Shown: positions 18,100 to 28,219 of the stretch, piece by piece
Position numbering within the stretch: the first letter of the stretch is position 1
How the letters are laid out: every line of letters starts with the position of its first letter
The notes under the pieces: model-generated
What the model saw: the letters and a program-made list of their open reading frames with translations, nothing else
Told to the model about the DNA's origin: nothing
Databases searched by the model: none
Assembly (NCBI RefSeq): GCF_006352025.1
Contig: NZ_CP040936.1
Location: 2,666,001 to 2,730,000 of the forward strand
DNA length: 64,000 bases
Reading direction: 5' to 3'
From: Hymenobacter sp. DG01
GTDB lineage: Bacteria > Bacteroidota > Bacteroidia > Cytophagales > Hymenobacteraceae
Position numbers and translations under genes: made by a program

Positions 18100-20133
18100 A
18101 TGTTTACGTATAATGCTCCCGCCATTCGGCGCGGGGTTTTGAGCAGCCTGCTGCTCGCACTGCCCGCCCTGATGCGGGCCCAGGAGTTACCTATCCGTTT
18201 TGGCAAGCTCGATGCAAAAGAAGCCGCCGAGGTGCTGGCCCGTCCCGCCCCCGATTCGGCGGCGGCTGAGGTTCTCTGCAACTTTGGTCAATCCAAAATT
18301 CAGGGGGCACAGGAGGGATTTGAGCTGCGCTTCGAGCGCACGGCCCGCCTGCTAATCCGGCGCCGGCCGGGCTATGAGCACGCCACGGTGCGGGTGGTGC
18401 TCTACCACGACCCCAAAGACGGCCGCAGGGAGCAGATTATGCAGCTCAAGGGCTTCACCTATAATCTGGCGGGCAAGGAGCTGACCAAGGAGCCGCTGCG
18501 CACCGAGGCCGTATTCAGCCGCAAGCTCAATGAGCGCCTCGACGAATACGCCTTCACGCTGCCCAATGTGCGGGAGGGTTCCATTCTGGAGTTTACCTAT
18601 GTTATCCGCTCGCCCTTCCTGTTCAATCTGCAGGACTGGCAGTTTCAGCAGGAAATTCCGGTGCGCTGGAGCGAGTACCGGGTCCAGATTCCGGGGTTTT
18701 TCGTGTATAAGGAGCTGAGCCACACCTACTGGCCCTTTGCCATCAACGAAACCGGCTCAGCGCCCTACACCACCGGCTACCGCGAGAAAGTGCAGGATTC
18801 CTTCGGCGGGCACGCAGGCCTGCAGGAGCGCTCCTATTCTATTTCCACTCAGGCCATTACCCGGCGCTGGGTGCAGAAAGATATTCCGGCCTTCCGGGAA
18901 GAGCCCTTCCTGACCACAGAAACCGACTACCTGAGCCGGGTGGATTTCGAGCTGGAGCGCATTCAGTTCGACCCCAACCGCGAACCAAGCTACGTTATCG
19001 GGACCTGGGCCCAGATTGAAAAGGAGCTGCTGGAACAGGAAGAGTTTGGCCAGTACCTGAAGCGCGACTCACCGCTGGCCGACGGGGCTGCCGCCCTGCG
19101 TACCATTCCGGACCCAGCTGCTCGGGCCGCGGCGGCCCGCCAGCTGGTGCTGCAGGCCGTGGGCTACTCGGGTACTGCCTCCCTGTACGCACGCAACTCC
19201 CCCAAAAAGGTACTGGAAACCCGCCAGGGCAACGCCGCCGAAATCAATCTGCTGCTGGTGCGGGTATTGCGCGAGGCGGGCCTGGAGGCCCAGCCCCTGC
19301 TTCTGAGCACCCGCCGCCACGGCCGGGTGCAAACCGAGCTGCCCGTGCTTAGCCAGCTCAACTACGTAGCGGCCCACGTAGCCCTGCCCGGCGGCAAGCA
19401 GCTGCTGCTGGATGCCACCGATGCTACCCTCCCCCCGGAGCTGCTACCCGAGCACTGCCTCAACGGCCAGGGCCGCCTGCTGGGGCCGGCCGGGCGCTGG
19501 GTTTCCCTGGCTCCCGCTGCCTCTCACCTGCGCTACACTCACGCCCGCCTTACCCTCGATGCCAAAGGTAGCCTGCAGGGCACCGTGCGCCAGGAGTATG
19601 CCGGCTACGCCGCCACCGAAAACCGCCAGGCCCTGGCAGCTTTGCGCCAGCAGTGGCAAAAGGCCCACCCCGACTGGCAGATCGACAAGGCCGAGGCCAC
19701 TGCCGATGACCTCACGCGTCCCGTGGCGCTTACGCTGAACGCGCGCCTGCCCGGCGCCGAGGCCCCGGCCACCACCCTCTACGTGCGGCCCGTGGCGCAG
19801 CTGGGCGTACCGGCTAACCCCTTCCTGCACGCTGACCGCCTGTATCCCGTGGACATGCCCACCGAGCGGCGCCTGGAGTACATGGTGGAGCTGACGCTAC
19901 CCGAGGGCTACGCCGCCACCGAGCTGCCGACGGGCACTACCCTTACTCTGCCGAACAACGGGGGGCGGTTTATCTTCAACGTAAGCCAGCCCAATCCGCG
20001 CACGCTCACCGTTACGGGCCGCCTGCACCTGGCCAAAACCCGCTACCCGGCCGAGGAATACCAGGCCCTGCGCGAGCTATACACCCGCGCCCTGGCCAAG
20101 CTCGCCGAGCCCATCGTGCTGCACCGTCAATAA
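18100..20133 (+). CDS. DUF3857/transglutaminase-like exported protein, copy 1
   Basis: 677 residues with a signal peptide (SLLLALPALMRAQE), an N-terminal DUF3857 domain (GFTYNLAGKELTKE, LPNVREGSILEFTYVI) and a transglutaminase-like middle region ending in a DUF3858-like tail. Where active relatives have GDCKALTNY, this protein has GNAAEINLL, and the catalytic His position reads NYVAAHV with Tyr in place. The Cys-His-Asp triad is therefore missing and the domain is probably non-catalytic. The ATG at 18100 starts the signal peptide; upstream in-frame codons are not signal-like. It is the first of three paralogues on the same strand. Likely periplasmic or outer-membrane associated; role unknown. 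Confidence 0.88.
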   Translation: MFTYNAPAIRRGVLSSLLLALPALMRAQELPIRFGKLDAKEAAEVLARPAPDSAAAEVLCNFGQSKIQGAQEGFELRFERTARLLIRRRPGYEHATVRVVLYHDPKDGRREQIMQLKGFTYNLAGKELTKEPLRTEAVFSRKLNERLDEYAFTLPNVREGSILEFTYVIRSPFLFNLQDWQFQQEIPVRWSEYRVQIPGFFVYKELSHTYWPFAINETGSAPYTTGYREKVQDSFGGHAGLQERSYSISTQAITRRWVQKDIPAFREEPFLTTETDYLSRVDFELERIQFDPNREPSYVIGTWAQIEKELLEQEEFGQYLKRDSPLADGAAALRTIPDPAARAAAARQLVLQAVGYSGTASLYARNSPKKVLETRQGNAAEINLLLVRVLREAGLEAQPLLLSTRRHGRVQTELPVLSQLNYVAAHVALPGGKQLLLDATDATLPPELLPEHCLNGQGRLLGPAGRWVSLAPAASHLRYTHARLTLDAKGSLQGTVRQEYAGYAATENRQALAALRQQWQKAHPDWQIDKAEATADDLTRPVALTLNARLPGAEAPATTLYVRPVAQLGVPANPFLHADRLYPVDMPTERRLEYMVELTLPEGYAATELPTGTTLTLPNNGGRFIFNVSQPNPRTLTVTGRLHLAKTRYPAEEYQALRELYTRALAKLAEPIVLHRQ

Positions 20134-20295
20134 ATCTTTCAACGGGCTTGGCTCGCTTCCGCCGAATAGTGATATTCCGGCATTAGTCCTTTTTCCTGTA
20201 GGCCCGGCTTCTTATTTTCTCTGCTTTCCGGCTGCTACGCCGAAAAGCGACCATCCTCTTTCTGACATTTTTTCAATTATTCTACCCCTGTTGGT

Positions 20296-22341
20296 ATGAT
20301 GCAACCTTTACTCCGCCGACTGTTTCTGGCCGGCATCTGCAGCGTTGCGGCCGTGTCGCTGGCCCAGGCGCAGGCCGAGCCCATTAAGTTTGGCAAAATT
20401 GACGAGCGTGACCTGACCGGGCAAAACTTCGTGGCCGACAGCGCCGCTCCGGCCGTAGTGCTCTGCGACTTTGGCCGCTCCATCTTCGACTATAACGAAG
20501 GGCAGTTCCGGGTGATTTTTGAACGCGTGGCCCGCATCAAAATTCTCAAGAAAGCCGGCTACGAGTACGCTACCGTGAAAGTGCCCCTCTACCACCGCGG
20601 CACCACCGAGGAAAAGATGAGCGGCCTGCGCGGCTTCACCTACAATCTGGTGAACGGCCAGGTGGTGAAGGAAAAACTCAATTCTGAGTCCGTCTTCCGC
20701 GAGGTAAGCTCCCCTAATGTGAACATCCGCAAGTTCACGATGCCGAACGTGCGGGAAGGCTCCATCATTGAGTTCACCTACACCGTGGCCTCGGAGTTTA
20801 CCTTCAACTTCCAGGACTGGTCGTTTCAGTCAGACATTCCGGTGCGCTGGAGCGAGTACCGCGCCGCCATTCCGGAGTACTTCGACTACAAAATGCTGAT
20901 GCAGGGCTACGAGCCCCTGGAAGTGCAGGAGCGCAACGAAGGCGTGACCCAGTACTCCATCCGGTGGTCGTCGAGCATGGATGTGCGCACGGGCGAGCGG
21001 GAATCGGGGGGCTCCACGGTCGTGACCCCGCGCGTAACCAACTACCGCTGGGCCATGAAAAACGTGCCGGCCATGCGTGAGGAGCCCTACATGACCACCA
21101 CCGACGACTACGTTTCAAAGATTGACTTCGAGCTGGCCGGCATCAAGTGGCCCGAGCAGCCCTACAAGCCAGTGGCCAACTCCTGGGACAAAATTGACCG
21201 GGAGCTGCTCAACGAGGACAACTTTGGCGCTCAATTCAGCCGCGGCGGCTTCCTGAAGGAGCAGGTGGCGGCCCTGGTGGCCAAGCATCCCGAGCCGGCC
21301 CAACGCGTTGCGGCCGTACATGACCTGGTGCGCAGCGCCGTGAAGTACAACGGCAACAACGGCCTGCTGTCCTCGGGTAACCTACGTCGCATCTACGACC
21401 AGAAATCCGGGTCGTCGGCCGACGTGAACCTGCTGTTGATTGCGGCCCTGCGCGAAGCCGGCCTGAAGGCCAACCCCGTGGTACTCAGTACCCGCAGCCA
21501 CGGCCGCATGGAAACCAACGTGCCCCTGCTCAGCCGCTTTAACTACGTGCTTGCCCACGTAGCCCTGCCCGAAGGCAAGGAGATGCTAGTGGATGCCACC
21601 GAGGAAATGGCTCCCTGCGGCATGCTGCCCTACCGCTGCCTCAACGGGGTAGGCCGCCTGGTGATGAGCAAAACCGAAGAGTCGCGCTGGGTGGAGCTCA
21701 AGCCCGCCGACCGCCTGCTCACCTACCGCCAGATCAACCTGACCGTGGACGAGAAGGGCGGCATGAGCGGACAGGTGCACCAGGAGCACGGTGGCTACCT
21801 GGCCCTGAACCAGCGCGAAAAGCTGCGCAAGCTGGGCGAGAAAAAGTACGTGGAAGAAATGACGACTGGCCACGAAGGCTGGAGCATCCCGAAGTACACC
21901 TTCAAGGAGCGCGACATCTTCCATAAGCCCCTAACGCTGGAATACGACTTCGCGACTACTGGCAGCGACACGCCCGTGGGTACCATCTACCTGAACCCGC
22001 TGCGCTACTTCGGCACCGATAAGAACCCCTTCCTGCACGAAGACCGCCGTTTTCCCGTGGACTTCGGCACGGCCCTCGATGAAACCATCATGGTGAACAT
22101 CAAGCTGCCGGCCGGCTACGAGCTGGAAGAAACTCCGAAAGGCCTGGCCGTGGAACTGCCGGAAGGTGGGGGCCGCTTTATCTACAACGTGCAGCCCGGC
22201 GCGGGCACCCTCCAGATTATTAGCCGCATGAGCCTGGTGCGGCCGGTGTACTCAGCCGAAGAGTATGCCTACCTGCGGGAGTTCTTTACCCACGTCATCA
22301 CTAAGCAGGGCGAAAAGCTGGTCCTGAAGAAGAAAGCCTGA
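20296..22341 (+). CDS. DUF3857/transglutaminase-like exported protein, copy 2
   Basis: 681 residues, closely related to the preceding gene along its whole length (both share GFTYNL, MPNVREGSIIEFTY, WSFQSDIPVRWSEYRAAIP and RFNYVLAHVALPEGKEML blocks). It has a signal peptide ending in AQAQAE. The catalytic Cys region reads GSSADVNLLLIAAL and the His position is Tyr, so this copy also looks catalytically dead. The gene starts with ATG ATG at 20296, 162 bp after copy 1, and its TGA stop overlaps the next ATG by one base (TGATG), which implies translational coupling to copy 3. Confidence 0.88.
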   Translation: MMQPLLRRLFLAGICSVAAVSLAQAQAEPIKFGKIDERDLTGQNFVADSAAPAVVLCDFGRSIFDYNEGQFRVIFERVARIKILKKAGYEYATVKVPLYHRGTTEEKMSGLRGFTYNLVNGQVVKEKLNSESVFREVSSPNVNIRKFTMPNVREGSIIEFTYTVASEFTFNFQDWSFQSDIPVRWSEYRAAIPEYFDYKMLMQGYEPLEVQERNEGVTQYSIRWSSSMDVRTGERESGGSTVVTPRVTNYRWAMKNVPAMREEPYMTTTDDYVSKIDFELAGIKWPEQPYKPVANSWDKIDRELLNEDNFGAQFSRGGFLKEQVAALVAKHPEPAQRVAAVHDLVRSAVKYNGNNGLLSSGNLRRIYDQKSGSSADVNLLLIAALREAGLKANPVVLSTRSHGRMETNVPLLSRFNYVLAHVALPEGKEMLVDATEEMAPCGMLPYRCLNGVGRLVMSKTEESRWVELKPADRLLTYRQINLTVDEKGGMSGQVHQEHGGYLALNQREKLRKLGEKKYVEEMTTGHEGWSIPKYTFKERDIFHKPLTLEYDFATTGSDTPVGTIYLNPLRYFGTDKNPFLHEDRRFPVDFGTALDETIMVNIKLPAGYELEETPKGLAVELPEGGGRFIYNVQPGAGTLQIISRMSLVRPVYSAEEYAYLREFFTHVITKQGEKLVLKKKA

Positions 22342-24305
22342 TGCGCACGTTTCTGCTACCCCTGGCCGCCGGCTGCACCACGGCCCTGGCCCTGCTGCTC
22401 GGCGGCCCGGCCCATGCCGCCTACGGCCCCGCGCCTAAGTATGCGGTGGCTACCCTACCGGCCCCCCTGCGCGAAAACGCCCACGCCGTGGTGCGCCGCC
22501 ACGAGGAAACCCTGACGGTAAAATCGGTGGGGCGCACGGTGGAAACGGTGCGCCGGGCGGTAACGGTGCTGGATGAGGCCGGGGCGCGCTGGGCTACGGA
22601 GTTGGTGTACTACAGCTCGCTGAACAGCATCAGCTACTTCCGGGGCAGTGTGTACGATGCCGACGGCCGCCTGCTGCGCCAGCTGCGCGCCGCCGACATC
22701 CACGACATCAGCCTCTCCGATGGCTTCAGCCTGGCTACCGACGCCCGGGGCCGCGTGGCCGACCTGAGTCAGCCTTCCTACCCCTACACCGTGGAGTTTG
22801 AGTACGAGGTGGTGTCGGATAACCCGCTGTTTTACTCTACCTGGCGCCCCCAGCCGGTGGAGCAGCTGAGCGTGGAGCAGGCCTCGTTTAAGGTGCTGAT
22901 GCCCGCAGGCCTGAAACTGCGCTACCAGGAGCTGCGCCTACCCCCTGGCACCACCCAAGCCCCCCGTGCCCAGGGCAGCCAGGAGGTGTATGAGTGGCAG
23001 GTGCACGACCTGACTGCCCGCGAGGAAGAGCCCGATGCGCCCTCAGTGGCCGACGTGACGCCCACTGTGCTGACGGCCCCCACCGAGTTTGAGGTGGAAG
23101 GCCACGCCGGCCGCCTGAACTCCTGGGCCGACCTGAGCCGCTGGACCTACGAGCTGAACGCCGGCCGCGACGCTCTGCCCCCAGCCTTGCAGGCCCGTAT
23201 AGCCACCCTGGTGCAGGGCGAAACCGACGAACGGGCCCGCATCCGGAAGGTGTATGAGTTTCTGCAGGCCAACACCCGCTACGTATCCATTCAGTTGGGC
23301 CTCGGGGGCTGGCAGACGTTTCCGGCGGCCTCGGTAGCGGCCAACGGCTACGGCGACTGCAAGGCCCTGACCAACTACTGCAAAGCCTTGCTGGGCGCGG
23401 CGGGCATCACGGCGCACGCCGCCCTGGTGCGCGCCGGCTCCGACGAGCAGGACATCCGCACGGAATTCCCCAGCTCCCAGTTCAACCATGTGGTGCTGTG
23501 CGTGCCCCTGGCCAAAAGCGCCCGTCCCGATACCGTGTGGCTGGAATGCACCAGCCAGAGCAACCCGTTCGGGTACATGGGGGGCTTTACGGGCAACCGC
23601 CACGCCCTGCTGCTGCTGCCCGAGGGCGGCCGGTTGGTAGCCACGCCCCGCTACGGAGCCCCGGAGAACCGGCGCGAGCGGCGGGCCGAGGTGTACCTCG
23701 ATGCCCAGGGCAACGCCACGGCCACCCTGCGCACGCTGCGCACCGGCCTGGAGTATGATGCCGTATCGGAGCTGCCGAACCTGGACCCGGCCGAGCAGAA
23801 AAAGCACATCAGCAACCGGCTGCCCCTGGCCAACTTCACGCTGACTAAAGTGGCTTTTCGGCCTACCCCGCCCGGCGCGGCCATCCCCGGCCTGACGGAA
23901 AATCTGGCCCTGACCCTGCCCGCCCTGGCCCCGCCCAGCGGCCGGCGCGTGTTTCTGACGCCCAACCTGCTCAGCCGCTGGTCGGCACCGGCGGGCACTG
24001 TGGGCGAGCGGCAGACGGACTTGTGGCTGGACCATGCTCTCACCCACACCGATACCGTGCGCCTGCACCTGCCCGCCAGCCTGCGGCCCGAGCAGCTGCC
24101 GGCCCCGGTGCAGCTTAGCACTCCGTTCGGTACCTACTCCAGCCAGCTCCAGACCCTGCCCGACGGTACCATTCAGTACATCCGGCATCTGCAGTTGCCC
24201 CGCACCCGCTTCGCCCGCACCGAGTACCCGGCCTACCTGGAGTTCCGCCGCAAAATCAGCGCCGCCGACAAGGCCCAGCTGGTGCTGCTGAAAACGGATG
24301 CCTAG
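22341..24305 (+). CDS. DUF3857 and transglutaminase-core exported protein, copy 3
   Basis: 654 residues with a signal peptide (LALLLGGPAHAAYG), a DUF3857 domain and an apparently intact transglutaminase-like core: Cys340 in GYGDCKALTNYCKALL, His383 in QFNHVVLCV and an acidic residue at Glu402 in VWLECTSQSN. Unlike copies 1 and 2 the Cys and His are kept, so it may be a thiol-type peptidase or transamidase acting outside the cytoplasm. It overlaps copy 2 by one base, so the two are almost certainly co-translated. A strong terminator follows at 24331. Substrate is unknown; the pairing with two degenerate paralogues suggests a complex. Confidence 0.9.
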   Translation: MRTFLLPLAAGCTTALALLLGGPAHAAYGPAPKYAVATLPAPLRENAHAVVRRHEETLTVKSVGRTVETVRRAVTVLDEAGARWATELVYYSSLNSISYFRGSVYDADGRLLRQLRAADIHDISLSDGFSLATDARGRVADLSQPSYPYTVEFEYEVVSDNPLFYSTWRPQPVEQLSVEQASFKVLMPAGLKLRYQELRLPPGTTQAPRAQGSQEVYEWQVHDLTAREEEPDAPSVADVTPTVLTAPTEFEVEGHAGRLNSWADLSRWTYELNAGRDALPPALQARIATLVQGETDERARIRKVYEFLQANTRYVSIQLGLGGWQTFPAASVAANGYGDCKALTNYCKALLGAAGITAHAALVRAGSDEQDIRTEFPSSQFNHVVLCVPLAKSARPDTVWLECTSQSNPFGYMGGFTGNRHALLLLPEGGRLVATPRYGAPENRRERRAEVYLDAQGNATATLRTLRTGLEYDAVSELPNLDPAEQKKHISNRLPLANFTLTKVAFRPTPPGAAIPGLTENLALTLPALAPPSGRRVFLTPNLLSRWSAPAGTVGERQTDLWLDHALTHTDTVRLHLPASLRPEQLPAPVQLSTPFGTYSSQLQTLPDGTIQYIRHLQLPRTRFARTEYPAYLEFRRKISAADKAQLVLLKTDA

Positions 24306-24330
24306 CGAAACCCGCCGCCTTGCTTTCTGA

Positions 24331-24363
24331 AAACGCCTGCCTTGTTACGGGGCAGGCGTTTTT
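24331..24363 (+). terminator. Rho-independent terminator
   Basis: An AAACGCCTGCC / GGCAGGCGTTT stem with an eight-base loop and a following T-run, placed 26 bp after the stop of the third DUF3857 gene. It ends the three-gene cluster. Confidence 0.9.
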
Positions 24364-24544
24364 TATATCGGCCAACAGCTCTGTGGCGGGGCGCTGACCT
24401 GAACCCACAGGCCGGTGCAGCGGGTACAGGGCAGCGGGCCGAAGTTTGAATTATGTCTTCTGGCGGCCAAGGGCTCCGGCTGCAAAACGCCTACATTAGA
24501 GCGTTGGAATTCTTTCCCGCTGCATTCCCTCCTACCCCCTCGTT

Positions 24545-27500
24545 ATGCCCGATACCTCTACCCTGCGCCCGGGGCCGTGGGTTTGCCTGAAAAGGGCAGC
24601 TCTAACGACTGTTCTGGCCGCCTTCAGCACTGCGGCCGTAGCGCAGCAGGTGCTGTGGGCCGATGCTCCCAAGCTGCCCACCGCGGCAGCCCGGAAATCG
24701 GCGCAGCCGCTGACGTACTTCCGGTCCGTTACGTTCCGGCTGCCGGCGCTGCGGAGTGCCTTGCGCAGCGCGCCCGCAGCGCGGGGCATCAGCGCGGCCG
24801 GCTCGGCTACGGTGGTGTCGCTGCCCCTGCCCGATGGCACTTCTCAGCGGTTTCGGGTGGCCCAGATGCCGGTGATGGCGCCCGCACTGGCGGCCCGCTA
24901 CCCCGATATTCAGACCTACACGGCCCAGGGCATCGACGACCCCACGGCTACCGCCCGCCTCGACGTGAGCCCCTCTGGGTTTCATGCCCTGATTCTGGCC
25001 GCCGACAAAACCGTGTACATCGACCCGGCTGAGCGCGGCACCGACACCCACCTGGTTTTTGACCGGCGGGCCATGAACCGGGCCGCGTTTCCTTTTGTGT
25101 GTGCTACCGCTTCAGCCGAGGAAGTAGCGCCGGCCGCCCTCAGCCAAGCCGCCCGCGCCGCCGTGCCCAACGGTACTACCCTGCGCACCTACCGCCTGGC
25201 CCTGGCCTGCACCGGCGAGTATGCCGCCTTTCACGGGGGCACCAAAGCCGGGGCCCTGGCGGCCATGGTTACTTCGCTCAGCCGCGTGAATGGCATTTAT
25301 GAAAAGGAGCTGGCCGTGCGGATGCTGTTGGTGGAGAATACTGACCGGCTGATCTTTCTGGATGCGGCCAAGGACCCGTATTCCAATGACAACGGCGAGG
25401 CCATGCTGGAGGAAAACCAGTACGCCGCCGACTCCCTGATCGGGCCCAGCAATTACGATATCGGGCACGTATTCAGCACCGGCGGTGGGGGCATTGCCCT
25501 GAAAGCGTCGGTGTGCCAGCCGGAAAAGGCCATGGGTGTCACCGGTTCCTCGGCGCCCCGGACCGATGCATTTGACGTGGACTACGTAGCCCACGAAATG
25601 GGCCACCAATTCGGGGCCGACCATACTTTTAACAGCACCACTGAGTTCTGTAGCGACAACCGGGTGACGGCCTCAGCCTTCGAGCCCGGCTCGGGCTCCA
25701 CCATCATGGCCTACGCCGGCATCTGCGGCGCCGACAACCTGCAGCCCAACTCCGACGCCTATTTCCACTCGCGCAGCTTCGACCAGATTGTGGCCCATAT
25801 TACCGGCCGCGGCAACTGCTCCGTGAACACTCCCTCCGGCAACAACCCGCCCCAGGTGGACGCAGGTGCCAACTACGCCATTCCTGTCCGGACGCCCTTC
25901 GTGCTGACGGGCTCGGCCACCGATGGCAACCGAGACGCCCTGACCTATGCCTGGGAGCAGTACAACCTGGGCCCCGAGGGCAGCCCAAACGCGCCCGTTG
26001 CCGATGCGCCGATTTTTCGTTCGTTCCGGCCCACTGCCAGTCCCTCCCGCACGTTTCCGCGCCTGACGGATATTATCAACAACACCCAGACCATTGGGGA
26101 GCTGCTGCCGACTTATGGGCGGCGGCTGATCTTCCGGCTGGTGGCCCGCGACAACCGCTCCGTGGGCGGGGGCGTGAACTACGACTCCATGCACGTGGTA
26201 GTGGTGCCTACGGCGGGCCCGTTTGTGGTGCGGGCACCCAATACGGCTACCTCCTGGCTGGCGGGCGCGCAGCAGCAGGTTATCTGGGATGTGGCCAACA
26301 CCACCCAGCCGCCCATCAACGCCACGGCCGTTAATATTCTACTTTCCACCGATGGGGGCCAGACCTACCCCACGGTGCTGCTGGCTAACACGCCCAATGA
26401 TGGTTTTGAAAACGTAACCCTGCCTGCCGGTACCAGCAGCAGTGCCGTGCGGGTGCGGGTGCAGGCCAGCAACGGCATCTTCTTCGATATTTCCGACCAG
26501 AACCTGACCCTAACGGCTCCTACTGGCCCTACCTTTTTTCTGCAGAGCAGCTCTGCCGCCGCGTTGTCGTTTTGCCCGGGTAGCACCGGCACCCTGCCGC
26601 TTAGTGTGGGCCAGTTGCTGGGCTTTACCGGGGAGGTAGCCTTATCAGCCACCAACGTACCGGCGGGGGTTACTATCAGCTATGGAGCACCTACCCTGGC
26701 GGCGGGCGGCAGCACTACGGCCACCATTGCCACGGCTTCCACGGCGGCGGCCGGCACCTACACCATCCGCCTGACGGGCACGAGCGGGGGCGTCACGCGG
26801 GCCCTAGATTTGCTGCTGACCCTGCAGGCCTCGGCTACGCAGGCCGCTACCCTGACCGCCCCGGCCGCCAATGAGCTGACGACTCTGCGGCCGCGCTTTA
26901 CCTGGTCCGCCGTGCCCAACGCCACCGCCTACGAGGTGCAGGTAGCCACCGACGCGGCTTTTACCAACCTGGTCATCAACCAGGTGGGCCTCACGGGTAC
27001 CAGCTTCACAACGCCTCTGCTGCAGCCCGGCACGAATTATTTTCTGCGCGTGCGCGGCCTCAGCAACTGCACTGCGGCCCCATATTCGGCTACCCGCCCT
27101 TTCCAGACGGGCACGCATACCTTGCGCACCCTCACGGCTACCCAGGTTCCGCGTACCATTGGCTTAAGCGCCGGGTCCACTATCACCTCTACCATTAGCA
27201 TCAGCAACACGGAGCAGATTTCGGATGTGCGCGTGCGCGACCTGACCCTGACCCATCCGGAGGTCAGTGAGCTGGAAATCACCCTGACCAACCCGGCCGG
27301 CAGCCGGGCCGTGCTGCTGGCCCAGGCTTGCCCCGGTACGGCCAACCTCAACCTAAGCTTTGCCGACGATGCGGCGACTCTTACCTGTCCTATTCCGGCG
27401 GGCATCAGTGTACGGCCGGCTACCTCGCTCGGGGAGCTGCTCAACACGTCGGCGTTTGGCCGCTGGACGCTAACTATCCGGGATGCCAGAGCGGGTAATG

Positions 27501-28114
27501 CCGGTACTCTCACCGGCTGGAAGCTGGACGTATATACCCTCAACGAGCCCCCGGCGGCCCCTTCCAACCTGAGCGTACAGGCCCCGGTTGCGGCCAACAA
27601 CATCGTTAGCCTGAACCTGCAGTGGTCAGATAACTCGGGCAATGAAACCGGCTTCGAGATTGAGCGGGCCCAGCTGAACACCACGGCCTTCAGTCGCATT
27701 GCCACCGTAGGGGCCAACATCACGGACTACACCGACCAGCTACGCACCAACGGCACGTTCTGCTACCGGGTGCGGGCTATTAACGGCAACGGCGCCTCGG
27801 GCTACTCCAATGAAGGCTGCCAGACGGTTTCCACTATCACAGCCACCACTAGTCCACTTTTACTGCCGGGTATCGAAGTGTACCCCAACCCCAGCCCGGC
27901 CCTGTTCACGGTGAAGGTGGATAACGCACACCGCGGCCCGATTACCCTGCGCCTGACTGATGGCCTGGGCCGCAGCCTTTTCACCCAGACACTGCCCAAA
28001 ACCGCCGCTGCCTTCCAGTACCCTCTTGATCTGCGCAGTCTGGCCCCGGGTGTGTACCTGCTGCACCTGGACATGGCCGACGGCTCGGCCGTGGTGCGCC
28101 TGCTGAAGCAGTAG
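24545..28114 (+). CDS. Secreted M12B-type zinc metalloprotease with T9SS signal
   Basis: 1189 residues. After an N-terminal export signal and a propeptide-like region, the reprolysin-type catalytic domain carries HEMGHQFGADH (His350, Glu351, His354, His360) and a downstream Met-turn (STIMAYAGICG). This is followed by Ig/PKD-like repeats, a region resembling a proprotein-convertase P-domain (near residues 870-1000), a fibronectin type III-like module (from about 1000) and a C-terminal type IX sorting domain (VYPNPSPALFTV ... APGVYLLHLDMADG). It should be secreted and attached at the cell surface, where it degrades extracellular proteins. Standalone gene with its own terminator. Confidence 0.93.
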   Translation: MPDTSTLRPGPWVCLKRAALTTVLAAFSTAAVAQQVLWADAPKLPTAAARKSAQPLTYFRSVTFRLPALRSALRSAPAARGISAAGSATVVSLPLPDGTSQRFRVAQMPVMAPALAARYPDIQTYTAQGIDDPTATARLDVSPSGFHALILAADKTVYIDPAERGTDTHLVFDRRAMNRAAFPFVCATASAEEVAPAALSQAARAAVPNGTTLRTYRLALACTGEYAAFHGGTKAGALAAMVTSLSRVNGIYEKELAVRMLLVENTDRLIFLDAAKDPYSNDNGEAMLEENQYAADSLIGPSNYDIGHVFSTGGGGIALKASVCQPEKAMGVTGSSAPRTDAFDVDYVAHEMGHQFGADHTFNSTTEFCSDNRVTASAFEPGSGSTIMAYAGICGADNLQPNSDAYFHSRSFDQIVAHITGRGNCSVNTPSGNNPPQVDAGANYAIPVRTPFVLTGSATDGNRDALTYAWEQYNLGPEGSPNAPVADAPIFRSFRPTASPSRTFPRLTDIINNTQTIGELLPTYGRRLIFRLVARDNRSVGGGVNYDSMHVVVVPTAGPFVVRAPNTATSWLAGAQQQVIWDVANTTQPPINATAVNILLSTDGGQTYPTVLLANTPNDGFENVTLPAGTSSSAVRVRVQASNGIFFDISDQNLTLTAPTGPTFFLQSSSAAALSFCPGSTGTLPLSVGQLLGFTGEVALSATNVPAGVTISYGAPTLAAGGSTTATIATASTAAAGTYTIRLTGTSGGVTRALDLLLTLQASATQAATLTAPAANELTTLRPRFTWSAVPNATAYEVQVATDAAFTNLVINQVGLTGTSFTTPLLQPGTNYFLRVRGLSNCTAAPYSATRPFQTGTHTLRTLTATQVPRTIGLSAGSTITSTISISNTEQISDVRVRDLTLTHPEVSELEITLTNPAGSRAVLLAQACPGTANLNLSFADDAATLTCPIPAGISVRPATSLGELLNTSAFGRWTLTIRDARAGNAGTLTGWKLDVYTLNEPPAAPSNLSVQAPVAANNIVSLNLQWSDNSGNETGFEIERAQLNTTAFSRIATVGANITDYTDQLRTNGTFCYRVRAINGNGASGYSNEGCQTVSTITATTSPLLLPGIEVYPNPSPALFTVKVDNAHRGPITLRLTDGLGRSLFTQTLPKTAAAFQYPLDLRSLAPGVYLLHLDMADGSAVVRLLKQ

Positions 28115-28141
28115 CCCTCCCAGCCAGCTGATTTACTCAGC

Positions 28142-28178
28142 AGAAAGGCCGCTTCCCGTTCAGGAAGCGGCCTTTTCT
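28142..28178. terminator. Bidirectional terminator
   Basis: A 15-bp inverted repeat (28142-28156 and 28163-28177) with flanking A/T runs, between the metalloprotease stop and the convergent helix-hairpin-helix gene stop. Confidence 0.85.
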
Positions 28179-28219
28179 ATAGTGCGGCGGGGCCCGATGA
28201 TGGCAATTTGCTGCCCTAC

